NCBI GenBank assembly: GCA_046349395.1
Contig: JAXMCK010000012.1
Coordinates: forward strand, 1-20,726
Length of the DNA stretch: 20,726 nt
Direction: 5' to 3'
DNA from: JAXMCK01 sp046349395
GTDB taxonomy: Bacteria; Pseudomonadota; Alphaproteobacteria; Geminicoccales; Geminicoccaceae
The notes below the pieces were generated by a model that was given only the letters and a program-made list of their open reading frames with translations, was not told where the DNA came from and did not search any database. Positions within the stretch are counted from its first letter, which is position 1, and the number at the start of each line of letters is the position of its first letter. Shown here piece after piece: positions 14,138-20,726 of this stretch. Position numbers and translations under genes: made by a program.

Positions 14138-14533
14138 TCAGCGATAGCGGCCGTGCCGCTGCAGGACCTCGATCTTGTAGCCGTCGGGGTCCTGGATGAA
14201 GAAGAAGCGGGCCATCAGCCCGCCGTCGCGGAAGAACTCCTTGATGGGAGCCGGCGCGATACCGGCTGCCGTGAGCCGGGCGTGCTCGGCATCGAGGTCG
14301 TCGACGCAGAAGGCGACGTGGCCGTAGCCCTCGCCAAGCGCGTAGGGCTCCGTCCGGCCCTTGTTCAGGGTCAGCTCGACCTCGAAGTCCGCCTCGGCAT
14401 TGCGCAGATAGACGAGCGTGAAGCTGTCGAAGTCGAACGTGTCGGCGACGTCGAGACCCAGTGCGGTATTGTAGAATGCGATCGAGCGATCGAGATCGAG
14501 CACTCGAATCATCATATGAATGGCTTTTGCCAT
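14138..14533 (-). CDS. gloA: Glyoxalase I-like VOC protein (lactoylglutathione lyase)
   Basis: 131 residues, the usual size of bacterial glyoxalase I, which turns the methylglyoxal-glutathione adduct into lactoylglutathione. The two beta-alpha-beta-beta-beta modules are visible. Metal ligands match the family: H6 in IHMMIRVLDLDRSIAFY, E53 in VELTLN, H72 in YGHVAFCVDDL, and E122 in DPDGYKIEVLQ. It starts at ATG 14533 and ends 24 bp before the dehydrogenase small subunit gene, so it is probably the first gene of that operon. A role in dealing with reactive carbonyl products of sugar oxidation would fit, but this is inferred from position. Other VOC enzymes share the fold. Confidence 0.83.
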   Translation of the reverse strand: MAKAIHMMIRVLDLDRSIAFYNTALGLDVADTFDFDSFTLVYLRNAEADFEVELTLNKGRTEPYALGEGYGHVAFCVDDLDAEHARLTAAGIAPAPIKEFFRDGGLMARFFFIQDPDGYKIEVLQRHGRYR

Positions 14534-14593
14534 GAGCCGCCTCTACCTCGCGTGATGGCGAGGACTATGGCGGATGGAAATCCGGAACGGGTA

Positions 14594-14896
14594 TTAGGCC
14601 GCTACTACATGCGGCCGGAACGTTCGTTCCATCTCCGGGGCGGGTGCCGCCTGCGAGGTGCAGATCACCCGTAGCAGCGAGGCGAAGTTCCTGACCTCAC
14701 CCTGCAGCTCCAGCACCTCGTCGTGGAGAGCCGCTAGGAAACGCGGCGTGCTGCGGCTCTCGGCGGCGGCCATGGCGTCGATGATGGCCCAGAAGCGAGC
14801 TTCCAGCCTGATGCTGGTCACGGCACCATGGAGGCGGACCGAGCGAGTGACGCACTCATAGTCGGAGGGCGGCGTGGCGGCGTAGATGCGGCACAT
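14594..14896 (-). CDS. Ribbon-helix-helix domain protein
   Basis: 100 residues. The core RSVRLHGAVTSIRLEARFWAIIDAMAA (about 18-44) fits the ribbon-helix-helix pattern of small alphaproteobacterial proteins: a strand (TSIRL) that would lie in the DNA groove, then helices FWAIIDAMAAAE and TPRFLAALHDEVL. The second helix is followed by LQGEVRNFASLLRVIC, also typical of the family. It may be a small transcription factor. The gene sits 60 bp upstream of the glyoxalase gene on the same strand, so it may share the transcript or control it. Confidence 0.75.
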   Translation of the reverse strand: MCRIYAATPPSDYECVTRSVRLHGAVTSIRLEARFWAIIDAMAAAESRSTPRFLAALHDEVLELQGEVRNFASLLRVICTSQAAPAPEMERTFRPHVVAA

Positions 14897-14998
14897 GATG
14901 AAGGCTCCCTGCCGGACCTGTACCGGTCCTTTCCCTCACCATTGCGCCCTACAAGGCCTAGCGCAACCCTGACGTGCCCCGCGCCCCGCGCGTCGGGG

Positions 14999-15286
14999 TC
15001 AGCCCGGTTGCGGCACCGGATCGCTGTCGCCGAACTGCCGGGCGAGATGCCGGAACAGATGGGCGTTGGGGCAGAAGCGGTCGGGATTGGCGTCGTGCTG
15101 TCCGGCCAGCACGGCGCGGCAGCGGACCAGCGAGACGCAGACCCGGCAGCGTGTCACGGCCATCTCGAGATCGGCGGCGTAGGGGTGGGCGGCGAAGTCC
15201 TGGCTGATCGGGCGGCAGCCCAAATGCTGCATCATCCGACGCATCTCGGTCGGAACACGCCGAATCATGGATATGGGTGATGTCAT
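14999..15286 (-). CDS. Small cysteine-rich protein, DUF6455-like
   Basis: 95 residues. A cysteine-rich middle (AVTRCRVCVSLVRCRAVLAG, about 43-62) and a later FCPNAHLFRHLA match the pattern of the alphaproteobacterial DUF6455 family, including the FCPNA motif. The clustered cysteines (RCRVC, RC, FC) suggest metal or haem binding, but no function is established. The frame starts MTSPISMIRR; MRRMMQHLG is a possible internal start. It is separated by about 100 bp from the ribbon-helix-helix gene on the same strand. Confidence 0.65.
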   Translation of the reverse strand: MTSPISMIRRVPTEMRRMMQHLGCRPISQDFAAHPYAADLEMAVTRCRVCVSLVRCRAVLAGQHDANPDRFCPNAHLFRHLARQFGDSDPVPQPG

Positions 15287-15413
15287 CTCGGCGCCTTACA
15301 GGTCGATTCCGCCACCATCCGTGCACAAGGTGCCTGCTGGCGGCCGCCGGGTCAACAGGTCCCTGCTGTGGTTAATGGTCCCTAACGGGGTGGCGCCGGC
15401 ATGGGGCAGCCCC

Positions 15414-16424
15414 TCACGCTACGATGTCGGGCGCGAAGCCGACCTCCGCGAAGATGAAGTCCGCGGACTGGAGCCTGACCAGAGGGTCGAGCACGAGCTT
15501 CAGCTCCGCGCCCGGCGTCACGTCGCTCGTATTGCCCTCGATGATCGTGTCGCCGTTCTGCTGGTACCAGCGGAGCTGCCCAACATCGGTGAAGGCGCGC
15601 TGGCCGATGAACTTGAAGGGCTGGAAGCCGTCCAGATCTTCGTTGCCATCGCCCGGGATGATCCTGTCGCCCTGGGACCGGCTGAAGTCGAGGATATGAT
15701 CGGGCGCGTCGGCCGAGCTCGATTCGTAGTCGATATAGAAGCGATCGGCTCCCCCGCCGCCGGTGACGATGTCCGCTCCACCGTCGCCCCTGAGCAGGTT
15801 GGCGGCCCCGTTACCCGTAATCCGGTCGGCGAAGAACGAGCCTTCGACCGCTTCGATCGAGACGTAACGATCTCCCTCGGCGTCTCCACCCGTACCACGA
15901 CCGGTCGCGAGGTTGACCGTCACCCCCGCCGGCGACCCGTAGTATTCAACGAAATCGGTACCGCCGTCGCCGCGCAACTCGTCTGCACCTTCGTCGCCGA
16001 CGAGGATGTCGCGCCCATCGCCGCCGGACAGCACGTCGTTGCCCGCACGCCCTTGGAGGAAATCTTCGCCGGCCTCGCCCCGCAAGACGTTTCGATCATC
16101 GTTCCCTCGTAGATGGTCCGTGCGCGCCGAGCCGATCACACCCTCGATGCTGTAGAGGGTATCGCCCTGTGCCTCACCACCACTGAAGGAGAACATACCG
16201 AGGTCGATCGCGACGCCCTGCTTCGAGCTGCGATAGCTCGCCATATCGAAGCCGCCACTTCCGAAAAGCTCGTCGGCGCCGGTACCGCCGTCGAGCACGT
16301 CGTTGCCATCGAACCCGATCAGCGTGTCCTGGCCGGCGAAGCCGTAAATCTCGTCCGCGGCGGCGGTGCCGTTGAGCGTCTTGCCGAGATTGTCGTTGCC
16401 CGAGGTGCCTTTGATGATCGCCAT
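15414..16424 (-). CDS. RTX calcium-binding protein, probably type I secreted
   Basis: 336 residues with no N-terminal signal. Residues about 28-58 and 104-160 carry glycine-aspartate nonapeptide repeats (GFDGNDVLDGGTGADELFG, RAGNDVLSGGDGRDILVGDE), which form a calcium-binding parallel beta-roll. Two longer units (GVAIDLGMFSF...SIEGVIGS and GVTVNLATGRG...SIEAVEGS) alternate with them. Residues about 245-336 (FKFIGQRAFTDVGQLRWYQQ, DTIIEGNTSDV) resemble the serralysin-type C-terminal domain that carries the type I secretion signal. No protease motif (HExxH) or other catalytic domain is present, so this is a repeats-only protein, perhaps structural or adhesive. No type I secretion genes are in the window. 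Confidence 0.85.
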   Translation of the reverse strand: MAIIKGTSGNDNLGKTLNGTAAADEIYGFAGQDTLIGFDGNDVLDGGTGADELFGSGGFDMASYRSSKQGVAIDLGMFSFSGGEAQGDTLYSIEGVIGSARTDHLRGNDDRNVLRGEAGEDFLQGRAGNDVLSGGDGRDILVGDEGADELRGDGGTDFVEYYGSPAGVTVNLATGRGTGGDAEGDRYVSIEAVEGSFFADRITGNGAANLLRGDGGADIVTGGGGADRFYIDYESSSADAPDHILDFSRSQGDRIIPGDGNEDLDGFQPFKFIGQRAFTDVGQLRWYQQNGDTIIEGNTSDVTPGAELKLVLDPLVRLQSADFIFAEVGFAPDIVA

Positions 16425-16537
16425 GGTCCGGTCTTCCAGTCGCGGCGGCGCGGAGATCGCGCGGCCCGGAGCCCTGCAAGCAACGGGAGCGTTGTTTCAG
16501 GTCGGTGTCCGTACTGTTTCCACGATGGCGTGCAGGC

Positions 16538-17491
16538 TCAGGCTTCCGGATGGAGGTGGCAGCGGACCTCGTGCCCGGCGCCGACCCCCCGCGGTGCAGG
16601 CGCCTCGCTGCGGCAGCGGTCGAAGGCGTGCGGGCAGCGGGGATGGAAGGGGCAGCCCGGCGGCGGATGCTCGGGGCTGGCCGGCTCGCCCGGCACGTGC
16701 GGTGGCCGCTTCCGCTCCGGATCGGGGCGCGGGATCGCCGCCAGCAGCGCCTCCGTATAGGGGTGCATCGGACGCTCGAAGACGGCGTCCGCGGGCCCGC
16801 TCTCGACGATCCGGCCAAGATACATGACGGCCACTCGGTCGCTCACCGACCGCACGACCGCCAGATCGTGCGAGATGAACAGATAGGCGAGCCCCAGCTC
16901 GGCTTTCAGGTCCTCCAGCAGGTTGAGGATCTGGGCCTGGATCGAGACGTCGAGGGCGGAGACGGGCTCGTCCAGGATCACGAGTGCCGGTCGCAGGGCG
17001 ATCGCACGCGCGATGCCGATCCGCTGCCGCTGACCACCCGAAAACTCGTGAGGGAACCGTTCTGCCGCCTCGGGGCCGAGCCCGACGATCCGCAGCAGCT
17101 CCGCCACGCGCTGCTGCCGTTCGGCCGGCGTGCCCACGCCGTGGATGACGAAGGGCTCCTCCAGCGTGCGGCCGACGGTCCAGCGCGGGTCCAGCGAGGC
17201 CAGCGGGTCCTGGAAGACGAGCTGGATGTCGCGCCGCACGGCCCGCAGGCGCGCGGGCGACAGGGTCGAGAGGTCCCGGCCGCGGAAGAGGACGCGTCCG
17301 GCGCTGGGCGCCAAGAGTCGCAGGATGGCACGGGCGAGGGTGGACTTGCCGCAGCCGGATTCGCCGACGACGCCGATCGTCTGCCGCTCCGCCTGGACGA
17401 GGTCGACCCCGTCGACGGCCCGGATCGCACCACCGTCCCGGGTCTTGAAGCGGACCTCGAGACCCTCGACGCGCAGGAGTTCGGCGCTCAC
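16538..17491 (-). CDS. Peptide/oligopeptide ABC transporter ATPase, DppF-like
   Basis: 317 residues from GTG 17491 (VSAELLRVEGLEV). The start is set by a GTGA overlap with the stop of the preceding gene. Walker A is GESGCGKST (43-51), the signature is FSGGQRQRIGIARA, Walker B is LVILDEPVSALD, and the switch histidine is in LFISHDLAVV. After the ATPase core comes the oligopeptide-transporter C-terminal domain, with the cysteine-containing GCPFHPRCPHAFDRC, typical of Dpp/Opp ATPases. It would power uptake of peptides or related solutes with the other ATPase and the permeases. Substrate cannot be read from the ATPase. Confidence 0.9.
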   Translation of the reverse strand: MSAELLRVEGLEVRFKTRDGGAIRAVDGVDLVQAERQTIGVVGESGCGKSTLARAILRLLAPSAGRVLFRGRDLSTLSPARLRAVRRDIQLVFQDPLASLDPRWTVGRTLEEPFVIHGVGTPAERQQRVAELLRIVGLGPEAAERFPHEFSGGQRQRIGIARAIALRPALVILDEPVSALDVSIQAQILNLLEDLKAELGLAYLFISHDLAVVRSVSDRVAVMYLGRIVESGPADAVFERPMHPYTEALLAAIPRPDPERKRPPHVPGEPASPEHPPPGCPFHPRCPHAFDRCRSEAPAPRGVGAGHEVRCHLHPEA

Positions 17492-18462
17492 GGCACCGGG
17501 TTCCAGCAGGCGACCGCCATGGGCTCCGGCGGCAGGGGCGGCTGTTGCTCGCGGCAGTGCGGCAGCACGCTCGGGCAGCGGTCGGCGAAGGCGCAGCCCG
17601 GCGGCCGCAGGCCGGGTGGTGGCACCGTCCCGGCGATGGTGGAGAGCCGTCCGCGCTGTCGCTCGAGCCGTGGCGTCGCCGCCAAAAGTCCCGCGGTGTA
17701 GGGGTGGCGCGGGTACGCGAACAGCTCCCGCACCGGTGCCCGCTCGACGATCCGGCCGGCATACATGACGAGCACGCGGTCGCAGAACTCGGCCACCACG
17801 CCGAGATCGTGGGTGATGAGCAGCACCGCCATGCCGAGCTCGCGCCGCAGCGATCCGATAACGTCCAGGATCTGCGCCTGCACGGTGACGTCGAGGGCCG
17901 TCGTCGGCTCGTCGGCGATGAGCAGCGCCGGGTTGCAGGCCAGCGCCATAGCGATCATCACCCGCTGCCGCAGGCCGCCCGACAGCTCGTGCGGATACTG
18001 CCGCAGCCGACGCTCCGGCGCCCCGATGCCGACCTTGCGCAGCAGCTCCAGCGTGCGGGCCTCGATCTCCGCCGCGGACTGCCGACGGTGCAGCCGGATC
18101 GCTTCGCCGATCTGCCAGCCCACGGTGTAGGCCGGGTTCAGCGAGGTCATCGGCTCCTGGAAGATCATTCCGATACGGTTGCCGCGGATACGACGCATCT
18201 CGGGCTCGTCGAGCGTCAGCAGATCCCGGCCGTCGAGCAGCACCCGCCCGCCGGTCACCTGCACGGGCTCGCCGAGAAGGCGCATCACCGCCCGTGCGGT
18301 CACACTTTTCCCGCAGCCCGATTCGCCGACGAGGCCGACGACCTCGCCGCGGGCGAGGTCGAGATCGATCCCGGCGACGAGCTCGATGGCGCCGCCACGC
18401 GTGACCGCGGCGACCCGCAATCCCTCGACGGTGAGGAGAGGGGCCGCCGTCGGTTCCGTCAC
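17488..18462 (-). CDS. Peptide/oligopeptide ABC transporter ATPase, DppD-like
   Basis: 324 residues from GTG 18462 (VTEPTAAPLLTVEGLRV). Its start overlaps the stop of the solute-binding protein gene (GTGA), and its stop overlaps the start of the next ATPase the same way. Walker A is GESGCGKSV (46-54). Q-loop is FQEPMTSLNPAYTVGWQI, the signature is LSGGLRQRVMIAMA, Walker B is LLIADEPTTALD, and H-loop is LLITHDLGVV. The Dpp/Opp C-terminal extension has GCAFADRCPSVLPHC. It forms a heterodimer with the DppF-like protein. The tight overlaps imply equal production of the two. Confidence 0.9.
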   Translation of the reverse strand: MTEPTAAPLLTVEGLRVAAVTRGGAIELVAGIDLDLARGEVVGLVGESGCGKSVTARAVMRLLGEPVQVTGGRVLLDGRDLLTLDEPEMRRIRGNRIGMIFQEPMTSLNPAYTVGWQIGEAIRLHRRQSAAEIEARTLELLRKVGIGAPERRLRQYPHELSGGLRQRVMIAMALACNPALLIADEPTTALDVTVQAQILDVIGSLRRELGMAVLLITHDLGVVAEFCDRVLVMYAGRIVERAPVRELFAYPRHPYTAGLLAATPRLERQRGRLSTIAGTVPPPGLRPPGCAFADRCPSVLPHCREQQPPLPPEPMAVACWNPVP

Positions 18463-20033
18463 TGACCCTGCTTGATGAACACCTCGTCGTAGTTGACGGG
18501 GATGTGCACGGGATCGACGAAGAGCGCGTCGGCACCGCCCATGCGGTCGGACTTCATCGTGAAGCGCTGCTCGTTGAAGACGGGCGCCCAGGGTGCATCC
18601 GCCATCACGCCGCGATAGACCTCGCGCCAGAGGGCGAGGCGCTCCTCCTGCTTCGCCGGATCGACCATGGCGTCCGCCGCGGCTGCTTTCGCGTCGAGAT
18701 CCCTGTTGCAGTACCAGCTCCAATTCCAACCCCCGGGCACGGCACCGGCACAGCCGAGGATCGGACCGTAGAAGTTGGAGGGATCGGGGAAGTCGGCGAT
18801 CCAGGCCATGCCGCCCGACCAGATCATGGGCGCACCCTTCTCCTCACCACCGGCGGCGATGACGTTGGCCTGGGCCAGCGTCTTGAGCTCGGCCTTGATG
18901 CCGATGGCCGCCAGATCCTGCTGGATCGCCTGGGCGATGCGGGGGTTCGGGTCGGTGTTGTTGGCGAAGAGTTCGGTCTCGAACCCGTCCGCCAGGCCGG
19001 CCTCGGCGAGGAGAGCCTTCGCCTTGTCCGGATCGTAGGCATAGCCCTGATAGTCGGAATCGTAGCCCGGCATCGCCGGCGGCAGCGGCTGATTCGCCGG
19101 CTTGGCGCGGCCGTTGATGATGCGGACGACGCGGTCCTTGTTGATTGCGTGGTTGACCGCTTGGCGGACCAGCTTGTTGTCGAAGGGCGGGACGTTGACA
19201 TTCATCGTCACATAGCCGGTGTGCAGCTGGCCGCCGACGACGACGTGATCCTTCCAGGCCGGGTCGTTCATTACCTCGAGGAACTTCGCCGGCGGGATCG
19301 GATCGCCCAGCACGTCGACCTCGCCCTGCTGCAGGCGAAGCAGTGCCACGAGCGGCTCCTGGCCGACCTCGAACACGACCTCGTCGAGCTTCGGCACGCC
19401 GGGCTTCCACGACGCCGGGTCGCGCTCCAGGACGAGGCGCTGGCCGGGCGTCCACTCCTTCATCTTGAAGGCACCGGTGCCGACGGGGTGCTTGCCGAAG
19501 TCGGCCCCGTACTTCTCGACCTCCTCCTTCGGCACCGCGAAGGAGAAGTTGATCGCCATGACGTGGAGGAAGGTGGCGTCGGGCCGGTTCAGCTTGAACA
19601 CGATCGTCTTCGGATCGGGCGTCTCGATGCTGGCGATCGAGCCGAAGAAGCCGGCCCCCGGGCTCTGCGTCTTCGGGTCGAGCACGCGCTCGATCGAGTA
19701 CTTGATGTCTTCTGAGGTCAGGGCGCGGCCGTTGTGGAACGTCACGCCGTCGTGGAGCGTGAAGGTGTAGGTCTTGCCGTCCTCGCTGATCGTGTAGTTC
19801 TCGGCGAGATCGGGGACGAGGTCGGTGGTGCCCGGTGCATAGTCCATCAGCCCGTCGAACAGGCTCTTGATGATCGACCAGTTCTGCCAATCGTAGCCGA
19901 TCGCCGGGTCGAGCGTGCTGATGTCGTCCTTGTAGGTGACGGTCATCGTCCCGCCCTGCGGCGCATCTTCCGCATACGCCGCCGTTCCGGCCAGCAGCAG
20001 GATCACGGCCGTGGTGCCGAGCAGTCGCCTCAT
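18459..20033 (-). CDS. Extracellular solute-binding protein (family 5) of Dpp-type ABC transporter
   Basis: 524 residues from ATG 20033. MRRLLGTTAVILLLAGTAAYA is a Sec signal peptide, cleaved before EDAPQGGT. No lipobox is seen, so the mature protein is soluble in the periplasm. Family 5 features are IGYDWQNWSIIKSLFDGLMDY near the N-terminus, YTFTLHDGVTFHNGRALTSEDIKYSIERVLDP, the KHPVGTGAFKMKEWTPG segment and RQAVNHAINKDRVVRIINGRAKPANQPLPPAMPGY. The family binds peptides, nickel, opines or sugars; the ligand here is unknown. The gene lies 23 bp after the permease gene and overlaps the ATPase gene by 4 nt. An AAGGAGACGAGG-like ribosome-binding site precedes it. Confidence 0.9.
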   Translation of the reverse strand: MRRLLGTTAVILLLAGTAAYAEDAPQGGTMTVTYKDDISTLDPAIGYDWQNWSIIKSLFDGLMDYAPGTTDLVPDLAENYTISEDGKTYTFTLHDGVTFHNGRALTSEDIKYSIERVLDPKTQSPGAGFFGSIASIETPDPKTIVFKLNRPDATFLHVMAINFSFAVPKEEVEKYGADFGKHPVGTGAFKMKEWTPGQRLVLERDPASWKPGVPKLDEVVFEVGQEPLVALLRLQQGEVDVLGDPIPPAKFLEVMNDPAWKDHVVVGGQLHTGYVTMNVNVPPFDNKLVRQAVNHAINKDRVVRIINGRAKPANQPLPPAMPGYDSDYQGYAYDPDKAKALLAEAGLADGFETELFANNTDPNPRIAQAIQQDLAAIGIKAELKTLAQANVIAAGGEEKGAPMIWSGGMAWIADFPDPSNFYGPILGCAGAVPGGWNWSWYCNRDLDAKAAAADAMVDPAKQEERLALWREVYRGVMADAPWAPVFNEQRFTMKSDRMGGADALFVDPVHIPVNYDEVFIKQGQ

Positions 20034-20056
20034 GCCCTCGTCTCCTTGTTCCTTGT

Positions 20057-20726
20057 TCAACGCAGCCTGATTCGGGGGTCGATCAGGGGTGCCACGAGAT
20101 CGGCCAGCAGGTTGCCCAGCACGATGCCGACCGCCGAGACCATGGTCACGCCCACGATTACGGGAATGTCGACGCGCTGGATGGCCTGCCACGCGAGCTG
20201 GCCGATTCCGGGCCAGCCATAGATCGATTCGACCACCACCGCACCGCTCATGAAGATGCCGATGTCGAGCCCGATCATCGGCACGATGGCGAGAATGGCG
20301 TTGCGCAGCGCGTGGACCAGGACGATCCGGGTGCGCCCGGCCCCCTTGGCCCGTGCCGTCGTCACATAGTCCTGAGCCAGGGCCTCCAGCATCGAGGCCC
20401 GGCTCATCCGCGCGTACCAGCCGGCCCCCAGCACGCCCAGCGTCAGCGCCGGCAGCACGAGGTGCGAGAACGTGCCGTAGCCGCCGATCGGGAACCAGTG
20501 GAGCTGCACGGCGAAGACGTAGAGCAGCAGGATGCCGACCACGAACTGCGGTGCCGAGACCGCCGTGAAGGCCAGTACCATCACGGCCCGGTCGCTGGCT
20601 TCGCCGCGGCGGTTGGCAGCCCAGATCCCGGCCGCGAGCCCCAGTGCCAGTTCGACCAGGATGGCGCCCACGAGCAGCAGCAGCGTCGCCGGTAGGCGGG
20701 AGAGGATCAGCTCCGTGACCTGCGTC
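20057..20726 (-). CDS. ABC transporter permease, DppB-like, cut by right edge
   Basis: At least 223 residues; the frame stays open to the edge (TELILSRLPATLLLV just inside it), so the N-terminus is missing. Several membrane segments are visible: ATLLLVGAILVELALGLAAG, VMVLAFTAVSAPQFVVGIL, LVLPALTLGVLGAGWYA, and a pair near the C-terminus. The DppB-type PQFVVGILLLYVFAVQLHWF and FPIGGYGT precede the EAA-like loop, EALAQDYVTTARAKGAGRTRIVLVHALRNAI, which contacts the ATPase. The C-terminus is LADLVAPLIDPRIRLR. It would pair with a DppC-like permease not seen in this window. The gene order permease, binding protein, ATPase, ATPase is one operon. Confidence 0.9.
   Translation of the reverse strand, partial: TQVTELILSRLPATLLLLVGAILVELALGLAAGIWAANRRGEASDRAVMVLAFTAVSAPQFVVGILLLYVFAVQLHWFPIGGYGTFSHLVLPALTLGVLGAGWYARMSRASMLEALAQDYVTTARAKGAGRTRIVLVHALRNAILAIVPMIGLDIGIFMSGAVVVESIYGWPGIGQLAWQAIQRVDIPVIVGVTMVSAVGIVLGNLLADLVAPLIDPRIRLR

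Noticed and set aside
12113..14674. Very long open frame on the plus strand opposite the GMC operon
   Set aside because: It is antisense to three well-recognised genes and its translation is low-complexity Val/Ala/Glu/Asp/Arg text, an effect of high GC at codon position three.

Overview
The window is high-GC DNA, rich in C or G at third codon positions, with a low-GC island in the middle. It looks like an alphaproteobacterium, probably Rhodospirillales-like. The supporting features are IS1380 and IS630 transposases of alphaproteobacterial type, a GlnT-like glutamine synthetase, a DUF6455-like protein, a small ribbon-helix-helix protein and a Dpp-type ABC operon. No RNA gene or CRISPR array was found. 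The taxonomy is an inference from gene content only.

Layout. Positions 3-434 hold the 3' end of a glutamine synthetase gene. A complete IS1380-family element (446-2031, TTAG target duplication) sits 11 bp after its stop. Positions about 2150-4560 have much lower GC. They hold two overlapping minus-strand genes of unknown function (one exported, one membrane-anchored), then about 800 bp of mostly non-coding DNA with several stem-loops. High-GC DNA resumes with a 30-codon ORF and two unrecognised genes (4694-5936). An IS630-family element (about 6048-7080) lies in the upstream region of the next gene.

The most distinctive part is 7179-11868. It holds four tandem paralogues of a small exported four-cysteine protein ending in G[IL]DFP. 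A GFA-family zinc protein lies between copies three and four. An unrecognised, possibly DNA-binding protein follows, with a cluster of palindromes over its start codon. A more distant six-cysteine exported protein is last, ended by a perfect GC-rich hairpin. Three copies share an identical ribosome-binding block, the fourth has it with one change, and two copies share an upstream 14-mer. These genes therefore duplicated with their leaders. I recognise no described function for this family.

Everything from 11963 to the right edge is on the minus strand. A redox operon runs glyoxalase I-like protein, Tat-exported gluconate dehydrogenase subunit 3, then GMC flavoprotein. Upstream of it are a ribbon-helix-helix protein and a DUF6455-like protein. 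Next come an RTX calcium-binding protein and a Dpp/Opp-type ABC operon: permease (cut by the right edge), solute-binding protein, and two ATPases linked by GTGA stop/start overlaps.
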